64,000 bases of DNA from Stictocephala bisonia (Eukaryota > Arthropoda > Insecta > Hemiptera > Membracidae). Of this stretch, positions 47,796 to 59,672 are shown piece after piece; within the stretch, counting starts at the first letter, position 1, and each line of letters opens with the position of its first letter. The stretch spans positions 50,781-114,780 of the forward strand of contig JAQJVL010002201.1 of assembly GCA_035578905.1 (NCBI GenBank), in the 5' to 3' direction. The notes under the pieces were generated by a model. It made no database searches, was not told the DNA's origin, and saw only the letters and a list, made by a program, of their open reading frames with translations. The position numbers and the translations under genes are program-made.

Positions 47796-49310
47796 CACAA
47801 TTTGCTTGGCATCCCAGTTAATTTCAAACAAAATTTCCCCATAAATCAGCTGAGCATTAACATAGGATGCCCAGTGCTCAATTTCAAAATACAAAAATAT
47901 AATTTGTTAGTGTTTTATTCAGATGAAAAAATTTGTTGAATAGTTTCAAAGAAATGTTTTGTTAACTTCATTTTAGAATTCTCTTCTCATTTCTTTAGAA
48001 TTATACAGGGTTGTCAAATTAAAGTCAACTTACAACTTTTTACACAGTTGTATCTTTTTGTACCCTCATACTTTAATTATTTAAAGAACTGAAGACTTTG
48101 CTGCACAGAATAAAACAATGTTTTCCAATGCAAGGTTTTACACATTAACTGCTAATCCAATTTTTTTTCTTGATCTTATCAACAAGTTTAAGGGAGCATT
48201 GCATGTTCCACAGTCACTAACTTCACAAATCACGCAATGTGGACTGAATCAATAGGACATTCACCTTGCCTACTGAATATTTTATAACAAGTTCCAACTC
48301 AAACAATATTTATTATGTATTAGCTGTTTAACAATGCTTTGAAGTTTACTGCACGGTATTTGAATTATCTATCAACTTTGGAACTGGTCTGCCAACTGAA
48401 TAGGGCTGACGTTTTGTACACAAAAGCAAAAATAATTTTGGCATTCGTTGGATGTTGATTGAAATAAAACTTATATCCACTGCTATTTATGTTATTATTG
48501 AGAAGTGTAAGCCAATTATTTGATGATCTCGGTAAGCATGTTTGATTGCTGACGCATTTATTTTGAAGTATTTTTAGAAAGCCACCGGCTAACAGAAGAG
48601 TAGATTATGTAATAATACAATCCATTCATTGTATATTTAAAGCAAATAAACTAAGATTCTTACTAAAAAAGTATTAATAAAAAATTGTTATGTTTCTCTT
48701 CTTACAAAATTTCTGAAACAACTTTGAGCTTTCAGTGACTTAAGCCTATATAGCTCAATTATTCTAATTTTAGAGAGAGAAATAAAAACAAAAAGGGACA
48801 CAAGTATGTCAGACGACAACAAAAAAGAAGATTGGAACACTAGCATTAATTATGGTAATTCGTACAAGTTGTTTTTGTTTATTTATGATATTATAATTAT
48901 AATATTGCCTGAGGGAGGCAGGGTCCAGAATTCCTAAACTAGACGATTTGTGTCCCCACGTCTTACAATAATTTTCATTTACAACTTTCACTTCTTTTTA
49001 AATATGTGGGAAATATGCTCAAATACATTTTGATTACTGTAATTATTATTTTTAAATGGAAAACACTTGCTTACTATTTTGCTTCTTAACTTCTCTACTG
49101 TTAAATACACTTTTAGGTTGTCTATATTGATGTCTTGTAAATAGGGAAAAAATATCACATAATACAGATTAATTTAGTATCACAAATATATGGTATCACA
49201 AAAAGACCATATATTTAGTATTGTTTTCTTTTCTTCTAAGTTTGATGTTGAATTAATACCAATATTGTTGTTATGTTTGCCTTATGTGACATTGTAAATT
49301 ATTTATTGAA
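47796..49310. other. Intergenic, no feature recognised
   Basis: AT-rich; a handful of short spurious frames only. Confidence 0.4.
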
Positions 49311-49314
49311 TCAG

Positions 49315-49742
49315 CTCAGAGTGACGTTAAAGAGACACTGAGCATGACGACGGAGTGTCTCCCACCTTCTTCCAATGCAGGAGGTGGGAGGCAGAAAGAA
49401 GAGAGCTAGAAGCAGTCATCAGCTCTCTCTCGCCGGACACTATTGTTCGACAAGTAATGTTCAGTCGAACGGCCTGAAACAGCGTAGCTGCTTACATAGA
49501 GAGGGTGCTGAAGCAAAAGAAGAGTGAAAAAAACTAAAGCGGCACCGGCATTACTAGTCACGGTGGAAAATTCGCAGTAGTAATCCAGTGAGGATTCTTG
49601 TAGGCACCCTCTTGAACTAATGCGGCAAGCGGTTCCAGAAGGAATTCTGCCTGGACCGATGGGTTTTTAGTGGGTGCGAGTCCCACACACCGGGTGACTG
49701 GAATAAGGACCCTGACGGTGCATAATGCATTTTCCCATCGTA
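49315..49742 (+). mobile_element. R1-clade-like retrotransposon 3' end
   Basis: The plus strand encodes CPRWEAERRELEAV-like sequence leading to VISSLSPDTIVRQVMFSRTA, then NSVAAYIERVLKQKKSE and a stop, typical of the C-terminus of R1/LOA-clade ORF2 proteins. The GC-richer 3' UTR includes GGGTTTTTAGTGGGTGCGAG followed by TCCCACACACCGGGTG. It is severely 5'-truncated. Confidence 0.65.
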
Positions 49743-50760
49743 AAAATATAAAATAAAATTCTTATAAATATTCTTACAAAGTATTGATGTTGAAAGGGGT
49801 GAAGTACTTTTTAAATGCTAATGGGTCATAAGGGTTAATAAAATAAACGTACCTCCATAATTATAAAATAATTTTAATTCTAATAAATACAATCTCTGTT
49901 TCATGTTTATGTTAAGTTAAAATATCATGAGTCAATTATTTTTAATCTAACAGCTGATCCTAAGCAGGTGTTAGAAAATAAATAATAGCTTTTTTGTTTA
50001 ATGTTTAATTAAATTAATTTCTTGTGAGATATTTTTCATTTTGGGTTTATCACGGAGAACTTCTTACTGACTGAGCAGTCTGATATTCATTTCACAAAAG
50101 GATGGATGGCTTGTGGAGTTGATAGATTAGCTATGAATGACTTTAACAGAGGAGATACTCATGGCATAAGTTTTTGTGGCCATTTGTAATGACCTCAGAG
50201 AAAGTGAGCTGATTGCGAAGAACAAAGAGGTACAGAACAATGAAGAACAGTTCATTCAGATTTTGAAGTAGATGTCCTGAAACAAATAAGAAAACAATCA
50301 ACAAGAATAATATGAATAATAAAAAGCTATGAATTCAAATAAGACTATTGAATATAATGCCAGTAAAGTTATATGGACACCTCTTTATTCTGTAGGAGTT
50401 AAAAAGTTTAAGTAAGCCCTAGAATTAAGATGTTTTTCTCAATGAATATGCTTTGCTAATTGTTTTTACACTGAGAAACAAGTGTACATATTTATTTAAA
50501 GACTCTGCAGATAAGATAAGCTTTGTTATTGTGAAAATATAAAAATCATATTTTGTCTCAAAATAATATTCATAACACCATTTTAGTAATCATTTCATGT
50601 TATTTTCTCTTATTTTGTATGATGGTGTTTTTAATATCTCAATGTTTGAATATCTTACCAATTTTATATTCTCATACACAATATTCTTCTTGCAGATGAC
50701 TAGAAATGGAAGAAGTTCATTGTTCTATTGCCTTTAAAAAATGGTATTTTCTTAAAAATA
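49743..50760. other. Intergenic, no feature recognised
   Basis: AT-rich. A single piggyBac-like end (AAGGGTTAA at 49,828) has no partner. Confidence 0.35.
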
Positions 50761-51999
50761 TACGAGGGCGGTTCAATAAGTCCTTAGAAAATACAAGATA
50801 AGTCGCAAAAAGTATCAATATTGTTTTATTTTTATTTACTATCATCTGTTGCTTGACAACTGTGAAAGTTTCAGTTGATTTCATCAGCTGATTTCATTGT
50901 TGTCGTTGATTGAATCAGGAAAGGTTTGTTTATTTAGAATGATGGACACAAGTGAGTTTCGTGCTGTGATTAAACACTTTCATTTGAAAGGCTTAACACC
51001 GAAGGAAATCAAAGTTGAGTTGGATGCTGTTCATGGTACATCTGCTCAAAGATGAACATCGTTCAGGGCGCCCAGTGGAAGTGACAACCCCAGAAATGGT
51101 TGACAAAATCCACGATATGGTTTTGAGTGATCGGCGAATCAAAGTGCGTGAAATAGTTGAAGCTACAGGCATATCACAAGGCACAGTGTTCACAATTTTG
51201 CATGAAAAATTAAATGTGAAAAAACTCTCTGCAAGATGGGTGCCACGCTTGCTCACAGAGGAGAATAAACGCATTCGTGTGGTTGATTCTAAGGCTGTCT
51301 TGACAGTATTACGTCGCAATCATGGTGAGTTTCTGCGTCGATACATAACTGTAGATGAAACATGGATCCACCACTACACTCCAGAGTCAAAGGAACAGTC
51401 GAAACAGTGGGTTTTTGATGACGAACGGGCTCCAAAGAAGGCAAAGACAGTGAAATCCGCCGGCAAAGTTATGGCCACAGTTTTTTGGGATGCACAAGGA
51501 GTAATCTGCATTGATTACTTGGAAAAGGGAAAAACGATAACTGGAGAATATTATGCATCGTTATTGGACCGACTAAATGAAGAAATCAAGACAAAACGTC
51601 CGCACTTGAAAAAGAAAAAAGTTCTTCTGCATCAAGACAATGCACGTGTACACACCTGCGCAGTTGCCATGGCAAAAATAATGGAATTAAAGTATGAGTT
51701 GTTACCACATCCACCTTATTCACCAGATTTAGCCCCCAGTGACTTTTTCTTATTTCCAAACTTGAAAAAATGGCTTGGTGGACAAAGTTTTATGTCAAAC
51801 GAAGAAGTGATTGCCCAAACGGATGCCTATTTTGAGGAATTGCCAAAATCCTACTTTTTAAATGGCTTATCCATGTTAGAGAAACGCCTAATGAAGTGTA
51901 TAGAGCTAAAAGGAGATTATGTTGAAAAATAAACAATAGTTTACCCAAAAAAATGTCTTTTTCTATCTTATTCTAAGGACTTATTGAACCGCCCTCGTA
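50761..51999 (+). mobile_element. mariner with perfect 27-bp terminal repeats
   Basis: TA at 50,761-50,762 and 51,998-51,999 flanks a 1,235-bp element. Both ends read CGAGGGCGGTTCAATAAGTC then CTTAGAA without mismatch. It contains a transposase with an intact catalytic domain but a damaged N-terminus. The high end identity and long open frame indicate a young insertion. Confidence 0.95.
50941..51932 (+). pseudogene. mariner transposase, N-terminal deletion/frameshift
   Basis: Frame 1 from 50,941 reads MMDTSEFRAVIKHFHLKGLT to VHGTSA and stops at 51,052. The second frame (to 51,932, 305 residues from its first Met) resumes at KDEHRSGRPVEVTTPEMVDK. About 20 residues of the helix-turn-helix linker expected between them are missing. 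The catalytic part is complete: DETWIHHY (D114 of the second frame), HQDNARVH (D208) and SPDLAPSDFF (D243), with 34 residues between the last two, the mariner D,D34D signature. It is probably inactive because DNA binding is disrupted. Confidence 0.9.
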
Positions 52000-52165
52000 A
52001 CATTAAATGGAGTTTTTAATACTAGGGCGAGATATACATATTTTTAATGTAGAAACTCAAATACATTTCTGTTGCACAATACAAGACACAAAACAACACA
52101 GTAACATCCTATATATCTCTTGCTCTTCACATATCTAATATATACTAATTTTACTGTATGTTTGG

Positions 52166-54881
52166 TTAAAGGGCACTAGGCCAGGAATTAGTATTCCATC
52201 CTTCGGAGTTGGGCACTATTGGCATGGGAAGGAAGGGATCTGATTACTTTAGTGGTGTAACACTGATCAAAATTTTAGTTATGGAGAAGAGTATGGGCAG
52301 AGACAGGTTTTTCAGGATTTTGGACTTTGCAATCATGTCTATGGCCATTCATGCGTTTTCGAAGGGTTTCACTGGTAAGGCCAATATATTGGGTAGGACA
52401 GTGCTGCCACTGGAGTTGATAAATTAAATTGGTAGAATCACAGGAGTGGTTTCCAGGTATCTTGTAGATTAAGGAGGAAATGAAGCTGGTAAAAGATGTG
52501 GCTGGGAGATGAATAGGGCAGATTTTGCAAGATTTCTTGTTACAAGGATTAGAACCGGGTGGTTGCTGGTCTTTGGGACAGGTCAGGATGTTGGGATTAG
52601 GTAACTTAGGATGGACCAGGATTTGGCGGAGGTTTTTGTTTTGTCTGAAAGTCACAGTAGGAGGTTTTTTAAGATGTGAAGGGGGAAGCTTTTAAGATGT
52701 TGAAGCCATCTTTCAGAATTTGGTTCAGAATCAGAGTTTCTGTAGGCCATGGTGGTAATTAGTGACAAAGGATAAGCATTAGGAACTACTTCTGGTTTGA
52801 GGTTGGTTTTGGAATTGGGCTAAACGGATTTGGTTTTTAATAAGGTTGGTAGAGTAACCTCTCTTTTGGAATGCACTGACAAGTTGGTTATTGTATTTAT
52901 TTAGGTTTCTGGGAGAGGAAATGATACGTTTGGCAAGGGTGGCTTGGCAAGGGAGCGTTTAGTGTTGTTGAGGTGACAGCTGGTATAGTGAAGGTATTGT
53001 TGTTTATTGGTAGGTTTGATGTGAATATCAGTTTGAAGGACACCGTCCTCCAATCCAATTTCAACCTCAAGGAAGACTATGCATTCAGAAGAGGATTGCC
53101 AGATGAAATTCAGGGATGAAAAGTTTTGTAGGCTTTAAAGCAAGGTTTCAAGATTGGTTTTGGAATCAGTCCAGATCATTAAAATATCATCGATGAAACG
53201 GAACCAGCAGAGGGGCTGGACGGTTTGTCGGGTTGTTTTTGAAGGAAAGTCTTCTCCAATTTCCCCATGAACAGGTTGGTATAGGAAGGGGCCATGTGGG
53301 TACCCATAGCGGTACCCTTGATCTGGAGGTAGTTGATGCCAGAACTTTGGAAGTGGTTTTTCAAGAACGAATTGAGTCAGCTGAACTAAGAGGAAGTGCT
53401 AGGTTTGGTGTTTGGATAGCGTGTATTGAGGAAATACTCAATAGCAGCAGCTAAGCCATGAGCGTGAGGTATATTGGTGTACAGTGAAGTGGCATCAATG
53501 GTAACCAGTTTGGTGTTAAGGGGTAAAGGTTAGGGAAGATTGGAAAGAAGACTAAGTAAATTTTTGGTATTCTGGACGTGGGAAGGAAGTTGTACTAGAG
53601 GTTGGAATTTGTCATCGTCAAAGGCAGAGATACGTTCGGTAACAATCAGTATCTCTGGCAACAATAGGCAGACATTGGCAACAAAGGCTGGCAACAATAG
53701 GCCTACCAGGGGGAGGGATGGTGCCTTTGTGGATTTTGGGTAGGATATAAAACTGGGGAGTTCATTGATAAACAGGATTTGGCTGGCGGTGGTTAGGTTT
53801 TGGTGTTTAGCATGATGAAGGAGGAGATTTTTCAGATCTTGGTTGTGTTTTTCGGTTGGGTTGAAGTCAAATTTTTTGTAGGAGGAGGAATCGGACAACT
53901 GGAGGTTAATGTCATTGATATAATCGGATTTGTTAAGAATAACAGTGGTGGAACCTTTATCGGCAGGAAGGATCATTATGTTATCATTGGATTTTAGGGA
54001 CTTTATGGCACCACGTTCAGCGATGGTAAGGTTCTAATCTTTAGGGAGTTGGGAGAAGAACTGAGGTGAGGATCTGATACTTTTTGGAGGATGAAGTTAA
54101 GGTAAAGCTCAATAGGATGGTCAGGAGGTAATGGTGGTTGGTCAAAGCTGGAAGGAGGTTTGAAGCGTGTTAGGCAGGTTTCAAGCAAATTCGTAGGATT
54201 AGGGTTGAAGGTGTTGTTCTCAAAAAACATCTTTAACTTCAGGTTGTGGCCAAAGGAAATAACATCAGAAACTAAGGAGATCTGGTCTAGGTGAGAAGTA
54301 GGAATGAAAGTAAGGCCTTTGGATAAAATGCTCAGTTTGGGTATGGTTTGAGAGGTTATACACGGAATGGTTGGAAGAATTGACTGTTTCCGTAGGTTGG
54401 GGGGGGAAGGTTTAATATAGTTGGTAGACGATTTGGTACACAGTTTTTTGGGAAGAACAGAGAGTTGGTCAATGGATGTGGGTATATTAAGAAGCTCGGC
54501 TAGGTTAGTTTTGGGCATATAAGAAGAAGAAATGTGGATTCAAGGTTACGCCTAATTTGAAGGAATCCAGCTGTTTCCTTAAACATATTCTTAAACGTAT
54601 GATTAAAAATGTTTGGACTGGAGGGTTTGTAAATAGAGTTTGGAAATTATTTTTACTTTGGTTTGGTTGAGTTTGGTTAGCAGGTTGTTGGCAGTGGTAT
54701 TAGTACTGGTAAGTTCATTGAGAAGATGGGGATTGGTGGATATGATCAGTTCATAGCAGGCAAGTAGGCTAATAACAGTTTTATTATGTTCTTCTTTGTA
54801 GAGATTAAGGATGGTTTTAAGGATGTGAAGGGAGTGACCATTAGATATTTCCAGGATATTGTTGTGCATGTAGGAAAGCAT
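52166..54881 (-). pseudogene. Penelope-like element copy B, ORF (RT plus GIY-YIG)
   Basis: Minus-strand fragments in order: N-terminal region (HNNILEISNGHSLHILKTIL, 54.88-54.60 kb), SILSKGLTFIPTSHLDQISL (54.5-54.0), RT fingers MILPADKGSTTVILNKSDYI (53.97), YTNIPHAHGLAAAIEYFLNT (about 53.46), [20 protein letters not shown] and [11 protein letters not shown] (53.36-53.2), a FLDVE block (about 53.07) and the GIY-YIG nuclease (52,655-52,275: CNKKSCKICP, GNHSCDSTNLIYQLQWQHCP, TQYIGLTSETLRKRMNGHRH). At least six frame breaks. This is the most complete Penelope copy in the window. Confidence 0.88.
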
Positions 54882-55215
54882 ATAAAATCAAATCAAATCA
54901 GTTTATTTCCATTGATCAATATTTACATTGAAATAGGAATTGTCAACACGTACATATTAGTTATATATACAGGTTATAAGCAACATGTTGTAATTTTAGC
55001 ATACTTTAGATTTATGTAACACTATTAACTGGGAAACAAGCTTGTCTGAAATAATAGTAGTTAGTTATTATAATATTATTAGGCTAGGGTCATGTTCTAA
55101 AAATTCTTGAATACAATGAAAAGGATTATCAATTAGCCATTTATACAAACTATTTTTAAATTTTTGCCATAGCAGATATGGCAGGTTTAGATATGGCAGG
55201 CTAGGTTTAGGCCTA
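54882..55215 (-). mobile_element. LINE 3' tail inserted in the Penelope tandem
   Basis: The minus strand encodes a LINE ORF2 C-terminus (LLWQKFKNSLYKWLIDNPFH then CIQEFLEHD and a stop) followed by a 3' UTR ending AATAAACTGATTTGATTTGA at about 54,884, a microsatellite-like tail typical of these elements. The coding part is only about 45 residues, so it is heavily 5'-truncated. Confidence 0.65.
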
Positions 55216-55417
55216 GGGGGACAATTTCTAGGACCAGACAATTAGAGAGAAAGGAAATATGGCTGGATAATTTGGCTAGATGGAAGGAGTGGTTTTTTCA
55301 TTGTTTAAGCCAGCACTTAGGAAGATTCATGATGGAAGAGGACAGGAAGGTAAGATACAACACAAATGGAAAACAGGAAGAGCAAAAGGAGAAATGCGAC
55401 TTTACAATTTTAGGTTA

Positions 55418-55848
55418 GGTTAAAGGGCACTAGACCAGGAATTAGTATTCCATTCTTCGGAATTGGGAACTATTGGCATGGGAAGGAAGGGATCTGATTA
55501 CTTTAGTGGTGTAACACTGATCAAAATTTTAGTTATGGAGAAGAGTATGGGCAGAGACAGGTTTTTCAGGATTTTGGACTTTGCAATCATGTTTATGGCC
55601 ATTCCTGCGTTTTCGAAGGATTTCACTGGTAAGGCCGATATATTGGGCAGGACAGTGCTGGCACTGGAGTTGATAAATTAAATTGGTGGAAGCACAGGAG
55701 TGGTTTCCAGGTATCTTGTAGGTTAAGGAGGTAGTGGAGCTGGTAAAAGATGTAGCTGGGAGAAGAATAGGGTAGGTTTTGCAAGATTTCTTGTTACAAG
55801 GATTAGAACCGGGTGGTTGCTGGTCTTTAGGACAGGTCAGGATATTGT
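55418..55848 (-). mobile_element. Penelope-like element copy C (3' end only)
   Basis: The minus strand encodes NILTCPKDQQPPGSNPCNKK, SFTSSTTSLTYKIPGNHSCA and PAQYIGLTSEILRKRRNGHK, the GIY-YIG domain, uninterrupted over 114 residues. Its zinc-finger-like cysteines and the R-K-H block are intact. It is about 95 percent alike to copy B. The 3' end TAGTGCCCTTTAACC matches copy B exactly. Confidence 0.85.
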
Positions 55849-55870
55849 ACAATTTACTAATTTTACTGTA

Positions 55871-56165
55871 CATAACAGCTATAATTTCAAAATTTCCTTT
55901 TTTTAAATTTAGTTGATCTGAAACCTATTTAAGTAACCTATTTAATATTTTATACAATTTATTTTAACTACCAAATGTATTTACCCTACCTGTAGTGCAA
56001 TTAATATACTTACCTTGGGTAGTAAAAAGAAAACCATTGAAGGTTAAACAGAACTGAGAATATATTGGATACAAAAAACTTGGTTAGTACGGAAAATAAG
56101 ATAGCCAACCAAAAGTAGCCCTAGGGTACAAATGAATGAAAATGCTGTCCAAGCAAAGATATAAG
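55871..56165. other. Intergenic, no feature recognised
   Basis: Short AT-rich spacer between the Penelope tandem and the next repeat. Confidence 0.35.
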
Positions 56166-56169
56166 TATG

Positions 56170-56692
56170 AAATTCTTATATCTAATATATCAAGCCATTT
56201 TTTTAAGCACAGCTCCTCCCTTATTTCTTGACCAATTTAAACAATTTGAGTGTCAACAAATTCGCCTCTGTTCGTAGTTATGCAAAAAGTTTTATCAGCT
56301 GTTGGAATATAAGCAATGGTGTTTGTAATATTGAGGAGGTTAGATCTTTCATAATGCTAATCCAGGGAAGGATGGTTTTATTGCCATTTGATTGTAGAGC
56401 TCCTTTCTATTGGAATGGAAGGTTTCAATGGTAATCTAATGCAGTTATTTTATTATTTAATTAATCTTCAGCTGTTCAACAAGAAAATGAAATAAACATG
56501 TTTGGTATATGCTATGTAATATCAGTGGGTGTCTATACAAATAAATAGGTAGCAATGCAAGTAATGTGAATGAGATACTGTAAATAAATTTAATATTGTG
56601 ATTTTACGTAAAGACAGTTAACCTACTATTATTTGTAGTCAAAAGTCACAGGCTGAGGTGTAACGAGCACAGTGAGTGACTGGGCTTAATAC
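56170..56692 (+). mobile_element. Helitron-family repeat copy
   Basis: Most complete version of the family seen at 6.6-7.46 kb and inside 16.8-19.3 kb: CTCCCTTATTTCTTGACCAA, CAGCTGTTGGAATATAAGCA, TAGATCTTTCATAATGCTAA, TTCAGCTGTTCAACAAGAAA and a hairpin-bearing 3' end (GAGGTGTAACGAGCACAGTG). The 5' TC and 3' CTAG ends are decayed. Non-coding. Confidence 0.55.
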
Positions 56693-57150
56693 TATTTTAT
56701 TCTTAGATAACGAAAATTATTAAAATACAAAAAAAACTTATTTTAAGCCATGTTCCACTCATCATAAACACGTTGCATGCTCTTAACAAAACAAAAAACA
56801 ACACATATTCTCGTGTTGCAGGAGTTATTAATGGAAGTGTTAATACTTATTTTTAATTGGCTTTACTATCTTTTTACAGCTAACAGTAGTTAATAAAAAC
56901 GACATTATTAATAATATTGAACTAGTTAACCCTTCAGATGTAAATCTATGTATGGCTGAACTAATTAGAGTAAATAAATTAAATTGCAATAAAAATAGCA
57001 AAGAATCCATTCATCGCTTAAACTTCACCATAAAATACTCCTCCCATGACTTTTGTCACGTAATAGAAATGAGTATGAAATAAAACTTTGTGTATACTAG
57101 TGACACTAAATATTAAGTGATTTATAACATAAGAACCTATAAATATTTAC
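56693..57150 (-). other. Presumed CHERP 3' UTR and flank
   Basis: AT-rich sequence 3' of the CHERP stop. One AATAAA on the minus strand lies at 56,701-56,696; no closer canonical signal is evident. Confidence 0.35.
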
Positions 57151-57279
57151 TTACGATCTCTCTTCTGCTCTCGCTTTCATCCTTGTGATAAAAGCTTGAC
57201 CTTTGCTTTTACGAAAGTTTTCGTAAGGGTCATTTAGATTGATTCCTACTCCTTTATACTGATCAACACGATCTCGTAC
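57151..57279 (-). CDS. CHERP: CHERP homologue, last exon
   Basis: Encodes VRDRVDQYKGVGINLNDPYE and continues to FITRMKARAEERS before a TAA, matching the conserved extreme C-terminus of CHERP (calcium homeostasis endoplasmic reticulum protein, scaf6 in Drosophila), a nuclear splicing-associated protein linked to the U2 snRNP. The acceptor TATTTTAG is at 57,281-57,280. Joined to the previous exon it reads GGEVRD. The stop overlaps a GTAAGT string (GATCGTAAGT), so a splice donor here with a further exon cannot be excluded, though length and homology favour the stop. Confidence 0.9.
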   Translation of the reverse strand, partial: VRDRVDQYKGVGINLNDPYENFRKSKGQAFITRMKARAEERS

Positions 57280-58485
57280 CTAAAATATTTACAATATTGT
57301 TACTAATAATAGTAGCCTTATTGATTAGTAGCTGCAGATCTGTGCGTAAACTTTACTTGAAAAGTTAAGTTAAGGATTCAAACTTTGCAACAAAGCCTTA
57401 TCCACTAAGTTGCTACGCCAGCAATTATTAAGTGTACACATCCTAATAATCATATTTATTAATAATTTATATTGTTTGTGTAACATTAAACAGGATCTTA
57501 TTTGCAGATGTTTCGTTGTTTTCTTATGCTTGTAAGATTAAAAAAAAGACATACTCTGTAATATTGTAATTTATAATATATAAAAACGAAACTATGGAGA
57601 GAAATTTCACATATTGTCTCAAACATAGATTACACTTTTTGCAGACAGCAGAGTAAAAATCACACATATGATCTGTAACCAGCTAATTTACTAAGTTTCA
57701 ACTTTATAATACATGTATTGCTCTAATTTTGTTAGGTTTATCTACAATTCTTAAACGTATAATTAAAAATGATTGGACTCGAAAGAAACTTGTTTTTTAT
57801 TGTTGATACAGTCAAGTGAACCGAGCGTGCTGAAAACATCAGGTGGTGATTTTAATTTCGGCCGTACATTGATTTCTGAAATTAAACTAATCGTTGAGGA
57901 TTCAGGCAACTAATGAATTGCCTTGTAGCGTGACCTATAGCAGGAGCATGATGCTCATTTGTTATCACGCTGTGATGAACCGATGGGTCACGTCATCTTG
58001 AGTGAGTTAAAATGATCAACACCAGTCGGACTACCAATATGGTTTCAAGAAATTAAACTAAAATTAAACAAGAATAAAAACAAACATAAGGCCAAACATT
58101 TCCATTGCTCAAGATACCAAATTTGTAGGATTGAAATAATATTCTTGGTTAATGAATTAAAACTTTAGTAAAACAATGAAATAAAATTTTTTAAACATTC
58201 AAATTATGGTTATTAAAACATATTTATAGCCATTTTCATTTGGACCTGACCCAACGTTACTTAGTTGTGTACAGCACCAACTAAGGGCCATTTGGTTCTT
58301 TGACAAAAATATATTAGTAGCAGTCTTGGAACTGTCGGTTTGAATGAGGAAGAATTGATCAAAATTACAAGTATAAGTTACATCCTATTTTTACTTTTAG
58401 GCATTAGTTCTATTAAATCAAAACTAATGGTGCAGTGCTTTAATCCAGCTACTTGGGAATAACATTTTACGGATATTGTAGGCTA
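57280..58485. other. CHERP intron, unassigned part
   Basis: A 35-bp piece at 57,750-57,785 (TTCTTAAACGTATAATTAAA) resembles the 5' part of Penelope copy B near 54,590. 57,830-58,060 is GC-richer and may be an unrelated short repeat. No gene. Confidence 0.4.
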
Positions 58486-58489
58486 TAGG

Positions 58490-58770
58490 TTCTATGCACG
58501 GTCCTTTTAATACCAACATGGTGTCCACTCGATGATTGCTATCGGCGTACTATCGGACATTATTAGAGAAATCTAGGGTATCCATGTTGGGTGGTAGTCA
58601 GATAGTCATTGTCCGGATGTTGTGTAGGGGAGAGTACTGAGTATCAGGCTTGTCAATTAGATGAAAATCAGACAAATACTATGGGATTTGGATCCCACGT
58701 AAAGCCAATGGTTGCCCTGGCTATTAGGCTATTAATAATAATATTATTATTATTTTATATTATAATATTA
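58490..58770 (+). mobile_element. tRNA-derived SINE copy
   Basis: Plus-strand copy of the family at 5,835-6,150 and 60,880-61,075. TATCAGGCTTGTCAATTAGA and GGGATTTGGATCCCAC give an A-box/B-box-like head, followed by GGTTGCCCTGGCTATTAG and an AATAATATTATTATT tail. Antisense to CHERP, in its last intron. Confidence 0.65.
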
Positions 58771-59037
58771 ATAATATTATAATATTAATAATAGCGTAAT
58801 TCTAACTCAGTAACCAGACTACACAGGTCATCCACACTCATATACTCACCTTAAAATATGTGCACAAAGTTGTGTCGGCGTCTCATATTTGAAAGAGACA
58901 TTTTCAGAGTAATGATTATTGTAATAATTTACTACTTCCTTTTTGTATTTCACATACAAGAAAATATCTTTTTAATGTTGGTGTTTAAAAGTATAAACAT
59001 TATTGAAAATTAAATCATTAAAAATAAAAGACATCAC

Positions 59038-59176
59038 CTCTCCTCCAGAAATTGGCTGTTCAATGCCCTGTTCCTTAGCCCCTAATCCTGCTCCACCCCA
59101 TCCCATTTTGCGGAGCATTTGATGTCCCTTGTTGGTCTCATCTATCTTCTCTACTGTTGGCTTAATAAAAGGTTGC
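59038..59176 (-). CDS. CHERP: CHERP homologue, G-patch exon
   Basis: Starts with G (third base of a Met codon), reads QPFIKPTVEKIDETNKGHQM then LRKMGWGGAGLGAKEQGIEQ and PISGGE. This is the G-patch: invariant GHQMLxKMGW, GLGAKEQG. G-patch domains recruit and stimulate DEAH-box helicases in splicing. Acceptor CTTTCAG and donor GTGATG; 139 nt, phase consistent with both neighbours. Confidence 0.93.
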
Positions 59177-59477
59177 CTGAAAGGAAAACAAGTCGGTAAA
59201 GAGCTAAATAAACTAGCACACATCTTCTAAAATTAAATTTACTATAGTATATATATTTCATTAATTTTATTCGATGTCATGTTAAATTTTACAGTCGTGC
59301 AAATAGGAAGCAATGTATTAAAACAGTGTACAATAAACAAAACAATTCTAACGCTTACCAAATTCAAGCAAACTGTTTAAAATAAATCACTAGGACCAGA
59401 AAACATGTATCTTAAGTTATAGGATTTAATGAATATTCCTATTACATTTTTAACACATTATCAATATTTATACATAC

Positions 59478-59672
59478 ATGAAAGAAACAGGAGGAGGAGT
59501 GGGGCTGCGCTCCTTATTGTTGATAGTAGTTGGAGGGGGAGTCCTTGAGCGAGAACGGGACCGAGAGCGTTCTCTTCGGCCAGCCTTTCTTCTTGGGGGG
59601 TTGTTTCTGTTGTTGGTCCTCCTTGATGGACTTCTTGATCCTCCTCTGCCTCGTGATTTTGAACGACTTCGG
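59478..59672 (-). CDS. CHERP: CHERP homologue, RS-rich exon
   Basis: Reads RSRSKSRGRGGSRSPSRRTN, a basic Asn/Pro stretch, RRERSRSRSRSRTPPP and ERSPTPPPVSF, ending AT so that the next exon completes Met. The Arg-Ser dipeptides are typical of splicing factors and are phosphorylation targets. The low-complexity tract is shorter than in vertebrate CHERP. Acceptor TTATTCAG, donor GTATGT; 195 nt. Confidence 0.9.

Larger units (their letters stand above)
52143..55870 (-). mobile_element. Penelope-like tandem (copies B and C) with 16-bp flanking direct repeat
   Basis: TACTAATTTTACTGTA is present exactly at 52,143-52,158 and 55,855-55,870, outside both Penelope copies, as expected for a target duplication. 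Reading the minus strand, a partial copy C (3' end only) precedes a long copy B in the same direction. This is the pLTR-like tandem organisation known for Penelope elements. A 5'-truncated LINE tail lies between them. Confidence 0.8.

Noticed and set aside
48809..48991. 60-residue minus-strand ORF
   Set aside because: No domain, no splice context, composition typical of random AT-rich DNA.
53233..53997. Plus-strand ORFs across Penelope copy B
   Set aside because: Antisense to RT; no domain of their own.
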